From an uncultured Sphingopyxis sp. (GTDB lineage: Bacteria > Pseudomonadota > Alphaproteobacteria > Sphingomonadales > Sphingomonadaceae): 13,627 nucleotides of DNA. The stretch covers positions 1 through 13,627 of the forward strand of contig CALFXW010000153.1 of NCBI GenBank assembly GCA_937957805.1. Reading direction: 5' to 3'. The translations under genes and the position numbers were made by a program. The notes beneath the pieces were generated by a model. It was not told the DNA's origin. It searched no databases and saw only the letters and a program-made list of their open reading frames with translations. Below are positions 1 to 5,766 of this stretch, in pieces (position 1 is the stretch's first letter; each line of letters begins with the position of its first letter).

Positions 1-141
1 GTTCTAATTGACTATGATGCTGTGAGGCCACCACACCTGGTGGAGAGAAATCTGAAAAAGCGCTGGTCTTAATGCTATGCAATATAGGCTTTTGCCAAGA
101 AAGCGCCCGGCGAATAAATAGACTAGCTGTGCTTGAGATAG

Positions 142-1533
142 CTAGACCAAGCGATTAAAAGTCACCGTCAATAAAGTACCAACGCCACTGGACGGCGTTT
201 CAATTGCTACAGCAGCTCGATGCGAGCGAGCGATTTCGCGCACAATTGGCAAGCCTAAACCGCTGCCCTGCTCTCCTGTACCTAGAACGCGATAGAAGCG
301 CTCGAAGACACGTTCTCGCTCCTCCTCAGGGATACCGGGTCCATCATCTTCAACGGCCAGCACTACTGACTGATTAGCGTGCACACGGACAGTAACGTGA
401 CCACCATGGCCGGTATAGCGCAACGCATTATCAACTAAGTTCATGACTAGCTCACTGACAGAGGCTGGATCGCCCTCAATTAACGCTGGCCCATCGGCCC
501 CCTCAAAGGCTAAATCAATATCTTTTTCTATTGCCACATTGACCAAGTCTGAGGCCGAGGCTGCCGCCACCTGATTCAAGTCAAAAGACTGTTTAGGCAC
601 AATTGCTGCGGCATTGGGCTCAGCTTTAGCAAGAGCGAGGAGACGATTAACAAGGTGTGTCATGCGATTGACACCATGATCGAGCTGAGTAACAGCTTGC
701 TCCACTTCAGCTGCTTTAGCAAAGCCCTGTAGCAGACCAATGTAGGTTTTCAAACCGGCCAGAGGGGTGCGCAGTTGATGAGCAGCGTTAGCGACAAAGC
801 GATTCTGAGCCTCTATGTCACTGCGCAACCGTCCTAGTAATTCATTAATCGATTGAACTAGAGGCCGCACCTCCAGTGGTGCCATTTCGGTTGAGAGGGG
901 ATGAAGATCATGCTGAGAGCGACGCAAAAGAGCTTCCTGTACATCCTTGAGAGGCTCGAGACCGCGACCTATTCCAGACCAAATGGCAATGGCACCGAGT
1001 AAAATAAAGAAAATTTCTGGTGCCACCATGCTAACCAGAAGCTCTTGGGCAAAGCGTTTGCGAGCTTTAAGGGTTTCAGCAACTTGAACGATAAATGTCT
1101 CGCCGTGACTCTCCGCCTCGGGCACCGGCACGAGAATAGATGCCACTCTAACCTTGGTGCCATCGATAACACCGTCAGTAAAAACAGGCATAGCAAGTTT
1201 AAGCTGTTTAGGCAAAGGAGGCATGTTTTCGTCGCCAGAAATGCGCTCCCGCTCAGGCGAAAGAATCTGATAGAAGAATATATCGGTATTGTCATGGCGG
1301 AGAATGGCCCGCACATATGGAGGCAAGTCAATAGAGTATTGCCCACCCTTGTGACTTGTGCGAACTGCCACAGAATCAGCAGAATTCAGTAATTCACGGT
1401 CATAGGTATCGTTGGCAAAAGCCACCGATGAATAATAGGCAAATGCTGTTGAACAAAGCCACAGCGCACTTAGGGGAAGAAGCAGCCAGGCCAGAAGCTG
1501 GCTGCGAATAGATGTATTAGCCGGTCTTTTCAA
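142..1533 (-). CDS. TctE/QseC-type sensor histidine kinase
   Basis: Inner-membrane sensor kinase (463 aa) that should autophosphorylate and pass phosphate to the adjacent response regulator. Seen: a transmembrane segment at about residues 13-35; a periplasmic region of about 135 residues resembling the 2CSK_N domain of TctE-family kinases; a second transmembrane segment at about 170-190; a HAMP-like linker; the H-box with His252 (AHQLRTPL); the N-box with Asn365/Asn369; G1 DDGPGIP at 396-402; the F-box ERFYR; and G2 GSGLGL at 423-428. All catalytic boxes are intact. The start is TTG, directly after an in-frame TGA, so no longer form exists and no in-frame ATG lies before the first membrane helix. 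The gene overlaps the regulator by 17 bases, which suggests translational coupling. Codons such as AGA, ACA, TTA and CTA are frequent, unlike the genes after 2.2 kb. TctE relatives often sense tricarboxylates, but no transporter genes are visible here and the ligand is unknown. Confidence 0.93.
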   Translation of the reverse strand: MKRPANTSIRSQLLAWLLLPLSALWLCSTAFAYYSSVAFANDTYDRELLNSADSVAVRTSHKGGQYSIDLPPYVRAILRHDNTDIFFYQILSPERERISGDENMPPLPKQLKLAMPVFTDGVIDGTKVRVASILVPVPEAESHGETFIVQVAETLKARKRFAQELLVSMVAPEIFFILLGAIAIWSGIGRGLEPLKDVQEALLRRSQHDLHPLSTEMAPLEVRPLVQSINELLGRLRSDIEAQNRFVANAAHQLRTPLAGLKTYIGLLQGFAKAAEVEQAVTQLDHGVNRMTHLVNRLLALAKAEPNAAAIVPKQSFDLNQVAAASASDLVNVAIEKDIDLAFEGADGPALIEGDPASVSELVMNLVDNALRYTGHGGHVTVRVHANQSVVLAVEDDGPGIPEEERERVFERFYRVLGTGEQGSGLGLPIVREIARSHRAAVAIETPSSGVGTLLTVTFNRLV

Positions 1534-2188
1534 TCAGATAACCAAGGCCCCGCATGGTACGGATACTAAAGCCATCGCACTCAAGCTTCTTGCGCAAACG
1601 GTGCACAATAATTTCAATAGCATTGTGGGTAAGGTCAGTATCCCAGCTGGTCAGGTGATCTGCAATCTGATTTTTGTTTACTACTCGTCCTGCACGCTGC
1701 AGCAAGAGTTCTAAAACCGCCAGTTCTCGAGCAGAGAGGTCAATTGGGCTGTCATTTACCAGTACCCTACGTGAAGATGTGTTGAATTTGATTGGACCAT
1801 ATACAAATTCGGTAGTGTTACCCCAGCGATCGTTGCGAATCAACGCTCTCACTCGAGCCATAAGCTCCGGTAACTCGAAAGGTTTAGTGAGATAGTCGTT
1901 AGCACCAGAATCAAGTCCAGAAACCCTATCTTCAAGACGATCTCGGGCAGTGAGTACCAAAACTGGTAAAGACTGGCCCCGACTGCGTAGATTACCCAAT
2001 ACTTCCATACCGTCCATTTTGGGCAAGCCGAGATCAAGAATTACCAGATCATAATCTGTGTACTTCAGAGCATGGTCTGTATCCGTTCCGGAGCGAACAT
2101 GATCAACTGAAAACCTGTTATTGCGGAGAGCAAGAGCTATTCCTCCCGCCAGAAAATCATCATCTTCTGCCAGCAAAATGCGGATCAT
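1517..2188 (-). CDS. OmpR/PhoB-family response regulator
   Basis: DNA-binding transcription regulator (223 aa), partner of the kinase that follows it. The receiver domain is at residues 1-118, with an acidic pocket at E8-D9-D10, phospho-acceptor Asp52 (VILDLGLP), Thr80 and Lys102 (LTKPFE). The winged-helix DNA-binding domain is at about 128-221, with the usual ARELAVLELL and RGLGYLIE signatures. I chose the ATG at 2188 because the family starts M-I/R-RILLAEDD. The reading frame can be extended 18 bases to a TTG, but that would put six non-family residues in front. The regulator-then-kinase order with overlapping frames is typical of TctDE and QseBC. The best guess for relatives is beta- or gammaproteobacterial, and the target genes are unknown. 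The gene ends about where the base composition of the window changes. Confidence 0.93.
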   Translation of the reverse strand: MIRILLAEDDDFLAGGIALALRNNRFSVDHVRSGTDTDHALKYTDYDLVILDLGLPKMDGMEVLGNLRSRGQSLPVLVLTARDRLEDRVSGLDSGANDYLTKPFELPELMARVRALIRNDRWGNTTEFVYGPIKFNTSSRRVLVNDSPIDLSARELAVLELLLQRAGRVVNKNQIADHLTSWDTDLTHNAIEIIVHRLRKKLECDGFSIRTMRGLGYLIEKTG

Positions 2189-2295
2189 CAGCCATCCCAA
2201 TGTCAAAAGTCGCTATTGCCGCCTGATACGACAACGCCCTTAATTTTCCGTGCGCATGATTGCGCCTTTTGCCCAAAAAGGCCATGGTCTTTACC
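2189..2295. other. Divergent intergenic region at composition boundary
   Basis: These 107 bases separate the leftward two-component genes from the rightward amidohydrolase. To the left the coding style is AT-tolerant, to the right it is GC-rich and sphingomonad-like, so the boundary between two DNA sources lies in or next to this stretch. No tRNA, integrase, inverted repeat or target-site duplication is visible. A weak sigma70-like pair on the plus strand (TTGCCG at 2216-2221, a 17-base spacer, CTTAAT at 2239-2244) could serve the amidohydrolase. No convincing promoter for the minus-strand regulator is seen: the TTGACA on that strand at 2206-2201 is too close to the regulator's ATG to drive it. 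Confidence 0.5.
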
Positions 2296-3153
2296 ATGAC
2301 GCAGGGGTCGACGCGCGCACCGTTCCACATATTGGGTGAGGAAGGGCAAAGCCCGATTGTCATCGCCGTGCCCCATGCCGGGCGATATTACCCGCCCGAT
2401 GTATTGGCGCGGGCACGGGTTGATCGCGCGGTGCTCGACCGGCTGGCTGACCCATATGTTGATGTTTTTGCCGATGCGCTGGCAAGGCAGGGACCGTTTG
2501 TGCTTGTCGCCGATATGGCCCGCGCGGCGATGGATTTGAATCGTGCGGCACAGGAATGGGATGCACGCGACGTTACGGGCGCAGAGCCGCGTGCGCCGCC
2601 CAGTCGCCGGGTGTTGAGCGGGCTTGGCCTTATCCCCCGTCAACTCCATGGTGTGGGGGATTTGTGGCGGCGCAGAATGGATGCAGAGGCGTTGCGTGCA
2701 CTGGTCGATAGCTATCACCGGCCATGGCATGGGGCGATCGCCGATGCATTGATTGCGGCGCGTGCGCGGTTCGGCATGGCGATATTGATCGACCTGCATT
2801 CGATGCCGACACAAGCCTTGGCCCGCCCGCAATGGGTGATTGGCGACCGTCACGGCCGTGCTGCGTCGGGCGAACTGGCCGAACGGCTGATTGCGGTCGG
2901 TGAAGGGGCGGGGCTGATCGCGGCACGCAACCACCCCTATGCGGGGGGGTATGCAGTGGAGGCGCATGGCCGCCCAACGCAGCGCATAGAGGCGGTGCAG
3001 ATTGAAATCGACCGTGCGCTCTACCTGACCCCGGGTGGAGCGCCAGATGGGGCGGGGTGCGCGCGCATCGCGGCCATTTTGGCGCACTGCGTTGAAACGG
3101 CGGCGCAATATGTCGGGGCGAGCGGCCAAGGATGGGCGGAAGCCGCAGAATAA
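2296..3153 (+). CDS. N-formylglutamate amidohydrolase family protein
   Basis: Predicted cytoplasmic metal-dependent amidohydrolase (285 aa) of the FGase/HutG family, whose known members cleave N-formyl-L-glutamate to glutamate and formate. Seen: PHAGR at residues 26-30, MDLNR at 79-83, DLHSMP at 166-171, GDRHG at 183-187, HPYAGGY at 213-219, HG at 224-225 and QIEIDRALY at 235-243. These are the family's conserved blocks in order, with His/Asp/Glu residues suited to metal binding. I prefer the ATG at 2296. An in-frame ATG at 2284 and TTG at 2260 are alternatives; the AAAAAGG at 2275-2281 is too close to 2284 and rather far (14 bases) from 2296, so the start is not certain. No other hut genes are adjacent, so a histidine-degradation role is not shown by context and the true substrate may differ. 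Confidence 0.88.
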   Translation: MTQGSTRAPFHILGEEGQSPIVIAVPHAGRYYPPDVLARARVDRAVLDRLADPYVDVFADALARQGPFVLVADMARAAMDLNRAAQEWDARDVTGAEPRAPPSRRVLSGLGLIPRQLHGVGDLWRRRMDAEALRALVDSYHRPWHGAIADALIAARARFGMAILIDLHSMPTQALARPQWVIGDRHGRAASGELAERLIAVGEGAGLIAARNHPYAGGYAVEAHGRPTQRIEAVQIEIDRALYLTPGGAPDGAGCARIAAILAHCVETAAQYVGASGQGWAEAAE

Positions 3154-3157
3154 GCAT

Positions 3158-3189
3158 AAAAAACCGCCCCATAGTTTCCTATGGGGCGG
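3158..3189 (-). terminator. Strong intrinsic terminator, minus strand
   Basis: A perfect 11-bp stem (CCGCCCCATAG at 3164-3174 with CTATGGGGCGG at 3179-3189) encloses a 4-base loop. Read on the minus strand, the stem is followed at once by six T (3163-3158), which is the textbook rho-independent arrangement. On the plus strand the bases after the stem are TCAGGG, so it would be a poor terminator for the amidohydrolase that ends 10 bases upstream. Because the SapC gene already has a hairpin of its own at 3280-3320, this second minus-strand terminator needs another transcript to end; see the small RNA call. Confidence 0.85.
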
Positions 3190-3265
3190 TCAGGGTCCAG
3201 GGAGGAGACACCGCATGCGGTGTCATCATCGCGCCGGAAAAAGGGGGGGAACCAGCGCCGATGAC
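3158..3265 (-). ncRNA. Candidate trans-acting small RNA, anti-SD type
   Basis: Predicted RNA of about 108 nt, read leftward. Its parts are all visible: a promoter-like pair just upstream; stem-loop 1 (TCATCG and CGC at 3264-3255 pairing with GCGCGATGA at 3234-3226, one bulged G) with a 20-base loop holding seven C then five T; stem-loop 2, the 18-bp palindrome at 3224-3207 (7-bp stem, CATG loop); a single-stranded linker TCCTCCCTGGACCCTGA at 3206-3190; and the perfect terminator stem with T6. The linker core TCCTCCC is complementary to Shine-Dalgarno sequences, as in known alphaproteobacterial small RNAs with CCUCCUCCC motifs (the cuckoo and alpha-r14 types). That similarity is in logic only; I cannot assign a family. 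A transcript cut from the SapC 3' UTR is an alternative origin. No reading frame with a ribosome site was seen in it. Confidence 0.6.
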
Positions 3266-3271
3266 TTTGCT

Positions 3272-3300
3272 AAAATAGGAAAAGCCGTCGCTGGTTTCAA
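3272..3300 (-). promoter_or_regulatory. Sigma70-like promoter for candidate small RNA
   Basis: On the minus strand TTGAAA (3300-3295) is followed by exactly 17 bases and then TATTTT (3277-3272). This matches the housekeeping consensus at 4 of 6 and 4 of 6 positions and predicts a start near 3265. The -35 box lies in the loop of the hairpin at 3280-3320 and the spacer overlaps its stem, so the end of the SapC transcript and the start of the small RNA would share DNA. This is inferred from sequence only. Confidence 0.5.
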
Positions 3301-3320
3301 GTGCCCAGCGACGGCTTTTT
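3280..3320. terminator. Bidirectional intrinsic terminator
   Basis: GCCGTCGCTGG (3284-3294) pairs perfectly with CCAGCGACGGC (3305-3315), and the flanking AAAA/TTTT extends the pairing to 15 bp around a 10-base loop. T-runs follow on both strands (five T on plus at 3316-3320; four T then CC on minus). It lies 23 bases past the SapC stop codon on the minus strand and would also stop plus-strand read-through from the amidohydrolase. Confidence 0.8.
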
Positions 3321-3342
3321 GATTTTGGTTCGCAAAAACTGC

Positions 3343-4119
3343 TTAAGCGGCGGGAACCGGCTGCAAATTGGGTGCCGGCACCAGCCCATAGTTCAGCTGT
3401 TCGGCGAACAGGTCACGCATGATGCCCATCGAAAACAGGTGCGCATAGATGAGCGGCAGCATGCCATTTTGGTTGATACGGCGCAGCGCATCCCCGCGTA
3501 GGTCACGCAGTTTATTCTCGTCGATCATGCGGAAACCGCGATAGACATATGGCTGTTCCTGCCCCTCTGCCTGAATCGACATTTCGCCGTCCATCAACAG
3601 GTCGAGCTTTTCCAACTCGGCCATGAACGCTTGCGTGCGTGCGCCCGCTTCTTCGAAATTCTTACAAAATTCGAGGATGTCGCTCGTCGCCTTGCTCGGC
3701 TGATCGCCGTCGAACAGCGGTGCGCCGTCGCCATCTTCGCTCAACCCCGGTGCGGTCGGGTCGAAACAGAGCGACAATTCATCGCTGTCGTCACGCAATT
3801 TGGCGAGCAGAAATGGGTAACGACGGACATAGGCGGGGACATAGACCTGCTTGGTCAGCTTGCCTTCTTTGTCGACGAACAGGTTGATGCCTTCGTTCAT
3901 GCCCATCAGCGCGATGGGCACCGATGGCGAACCGGCAGAAAAGACGATCGGGAAAAAACGGCCAGCGACAATGAATTCATCGATCGTGACCGGCACCGCA
4001 TGTGCCTGAATCAAAAAGGGCGCGCTGTCCTGGCTTTGCAGCTTCAAATTGGCGTGCTGGCTGGTCGACAGCGGCACCAGATCATTAAAAAACAGCGGCA
4101 AATTCGGGGCGGTCGCCAT
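3343..4119 (-). CDS. SapC family protein
   Basis: Soluble-looking protein of 258 aa, without a signal peptide or membrane helix, belonging to the SapC family (Pfam SapC). The family is named after a Campylobacter S-layer gene; in sphingomonads and caulobacters members commonly sit with TonB-dependent receptors and tryptophan halogenase-like genes, and the biochemical role is unknown. Seen: YVPAYVRRYPF at residues 93-103, an acidic middle region (LSEDGDGAPLFDGD at about 126-139) and the conserved C-terminal block at 195-231 (GFRMIDENKL, then LRDLRGDALRRI). The start is supported by GGAGA with about 6-7 bases to the ATG. No TonB receptor or halogenase is next to it, so this is an isolated copy. 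A terminator follows 23 bases after the stop. Family assignment is firm; function is not. Confidence 0.87.
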   Translation of the reverse strand: MATAPNLPLFFNDLVPLSTSQHANLKLQSQDSAPFLIQAHAVPVTIDEFIVAGRFFPIVFSAGSPSVPIALMGMNEGINLFVDKEGKLTKQVYVPAYVRRYPFLLAKLRDDSDELSLCFDPTAPGLSEDGDGAPLFDGDQPSKATSDILEFCKNFEEAGARTQAFMAELEKLDLLMDGEMSIQAEGQEQPYVYRGFRMIDENKLRDLRGDALRRINQNGMLPLIYAHLFSMGIMRDLFAEQLNYGLVPAPNLQPVPAA

Positions 4120-4135
4120 ATAGAGTCTCCGGCAG

Positions 4136-4170
4136 AAAAATTTATGGCGCGCGCCGTCAATGGCGCGCGC
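4136..4170 (-). terminator. Possible terminator after FAD dehydrogenase gene
   Basis: A 9-bp GC-only stem (4147-4155 with 4162-4170, 6-base loop) stands downstream of the dehydrogenase stop on the minus strand. It is followed by CATAAATTTTT, so the T-run starts about 6 bases after the stem rather than at once. It lies only 17-50 bases before the SapC start, so it might equally be a leader structure of the SapC mRNA. Confidence 0.4.
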
Positions 4171-4217
4171 GAAGCGCCGCCTTTATTGGCAGTTGCCCGC
4201 TTCTGCAAGTAGGGGGG

Positions 4218-5627
4218 CTAATCAGGGATGAGCACAGCTGGGTTGAGCAGTCCATTGGGGTCGAGCGCCGCCTTTAGTCCGCGCAAAATGGCGATGCGCG
4301 TCGGATCGCCATATTCGCCGAATATCGCGCGCTTGCTGCGCCCGATGCCATGTTCGGCGCTGAGTGACCCGCCGCGCGCGATGGCGGCGGCATATACGGC
4401 GCGCGCCACATCACCGCCATGCGTGGCTATCCATGCATTTGCATCGCAGCCTAGCGGTGGGCGCACATGAAAATGGACATTGCCGTCGCCCAAATGGCCA
4501 AAGGCAAGGCAGGTTACATCGGCGAACAGGCCGGTAAGTTCGGTGGGAACCATTGTCAGAAAATCCGGCATGCCATCCACCGGCACCGAAATATCATGCT
4601 GCATGGCAGGGCCAATCGCACGCTCCGCCTCTGAAATAGAATCGCGGATGCGCCAGAAATCAGCCGCCTGCGATTCGTTGGCCGCGATGGTCGCATCGCT
4701 GGCGACCCGTTCTGCCATGCGGCTGGCAAGCGCGGTTTCCAGCGCGGCACTTGCGCCATCGCCCACCGCCTCGACCAGAATATGCCAGGGGCCAGCGGTT
4801 GCGACCGGGCGGCGGGTGCCGGGGATATGCGCCAACACGTGGGTGAGCGCCGCTTCAGGCAAAATCTCAAACCCCTCCAGCATTTGGCCCAAGTCGCGCT
4901 GCATGCGGCGCAGCGCGGTCAGTGCGGCATCGGGCGTGGGAACGCTGATCCAGCCGACACCATGTTCGCGCACGGCAGCGCAAAGTTGCAGCGCGACTCC
5001 GGTTACGATACCGAAAACGCCCTCTCCACCAATGAAAATCTGCTTGGGGTCCGGCCCTTGATTATCCTTGGTGAGGGGGAGCATCACATCGAGAAGGCTG
5101 CCATCGGCCAACACCACTTCCAGCCCACGGGTCAGCGCGCGCATGCTGCCGTGGCGTAGCACTTGTGTACCGCCCGCATTGGTTGAAACCAGCCCGCCGA
5201 GCGTTGCCGAACCCTTGCCCCCCAAGGTCAGCGGAAAGCGCAACCCCTGTGCCTCTGCCGCATCATGGGCATGCGCCAAAATGACCCCGGCGTCGGCAAA
5301 CAGCAATTGCGCGTCCACATCGAGCCGCCGGATGCGGTTCATGCGGCGCAGCGAGAGGAGGAGCATGTCGCCCGCCGCATCGGGCGTCGCCCCTGCACAT
5401 TGGCCGCTGTTTCCGCCCTGCAGGGTCAGCGGCTGGCGCGCATTGGCGCACAGGCGGACAATCGCCTGCACCTCTGCGGTGGTGGCGGGCGACAGCATCG
5501 CCGCTGCGGCGCCATGCACCCGCCCGCGCCAGTCGCTCAGCCATGGTGCCATTTCCGATGCATCGTCGGTAAAAGCCTTTGGCCCCAAGCATTTGGCCAG
5601 TTGGGAGAGGAGGGTTGGTTCAACCAT
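4218..5627 (-). CDS. FAD-linked D-2-hydroxyacid dehydrogenase (GlcD/D2HGDH type)
   Basis: Predicted flavoprotein (469 aa) that oxidises a D-2-hydroxy acid, such as D-lactate or D-2-hydroxyglutarate, to the 2-keto acid. An N-terminal FAD-binding domain of the VAO/PCMH fold spans about 40-215 (LQGGNSGQCAG at 69-79; KGSATLGGLVSTNAGG at 138-153). A FAD-oxidase C-terminal domain spans about 225-467. GHLGDGNVHFHV at 377-388 and SAEHGIG at 423-429 supply His378, His385 and Glu425, the metal ligands known in human D2HGDH, and His426, the catalytic base. The spacing matches that enzyme, and LRHG at 157-160 plus GLEVVLADG at 168-176 also resemble it. Oddly, the usual GSEGTLGI reads GGEGVFGI at 200-207. 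The start at 5627 lacks a clear Shine-Dalgarno sequence. Which D-acid is used cannot be told from sequence. Confidence 0.85.
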   Translation of the reverse strand: MVEPTLLSQLAKCLGPKAFTDDASEMAPWLSDWRGRVHGAAAAMLSPATTAEVQAIVRLCANARQPLTLQGGNSGQCAGATPDAAGDMLLLSLRRMNRIRRLDVDAQLLFADAGVILAHAHDAAEAQGLRFPLTLGGKGSATLGGLVSTNAGGTQVLRHGSMRALTRGLEVVLADGSLLDVMLPLTKDNQGPDPKQIFIGGEGVFGIVTGVALQLCAAVREHGVGWISVPTPDAALTALRRMQRDLGQMLEGFEILPEAALTHVLAHIPGTRRPVATAGPWHILVEAVGDGASAALETALASRMAERVASDATIAANESQAADFWRIRDSISEAERAIGPAMQHDISVPVDGMPDFLTMVPTELTGLFADVTCLAFGHLGDGNVHFHVRPPLGCDANAWIATHGGDVARAVYAAAIARGGSLSAEHGIGRSKRAIFGEYGDPTRIAILRGLKAALDPNGLLNPAVLIPD

Positions 5628-5670
5628 GGCAGCGGCATAGCCTTATTGCACAACGCGTGCAGCATTTTCC

Positions 5671-5698
5671 TTGACTTTCAGCGCTTAGCGGCCATAGG
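5671..5698 (+). promoter_or_regulatory. Possible promoter of the helicase gene
   Basis: TTGACT (5671-5676) is a good -35 box. At a spacing of 16 bases lies CATAGG (5693-5698), a weak -10. It faces the helicase gene, whose ATG is at 5767, giving a leader of roughly 60 bases. Only the -35 is convincing. Confidence 0.3.
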
Positions 5699-5766
5699 CG
5701 CGCGCAGCGCGGATGCCATGCGCATAAATGGTGCCGCCTTTTCGCAAATTTTCCGGAAAAAAATTG

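Noticed and set aside
28..43. CCACCA/TGGTGG hairpin in the first 141 bases
   Set aside because: A 6-bp stem with no T-run on either side; no gene or RNA could be supported in 1-141.
123..145. CTAGCT/AGCTAG inverted repeat at the end of the kinase gene, as a terminator
   Set aside because: Only a 6-bp AT-containing stem with an 11-base loop that includes the stop codon, and only a broken T-rich stretch follows; too weak to call.
2201..2206. TTGACA on the minus strand as -35 box of the response regulator
   Set aside because: It lies only 13 bases before the ATG and has no -10 at the right distance before the gene starts.
2203..3129. Long minus-strand reading frame (308 codons) opposite the amidohydrolase
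   Set aside because: It lies antisense over a gene with clear family motifs and has the Arg/Pro/His-rich composition of a GC-rich shadow frame, without any domain pattern.
3158..3320. CRISPR array or mobile-element end, because of several inverted repeats close together
   Set aside because: The repeats differ in sequence and are not regularly spaced, and no transposase or cas gene is present; terminators and a small RNA explain them better.
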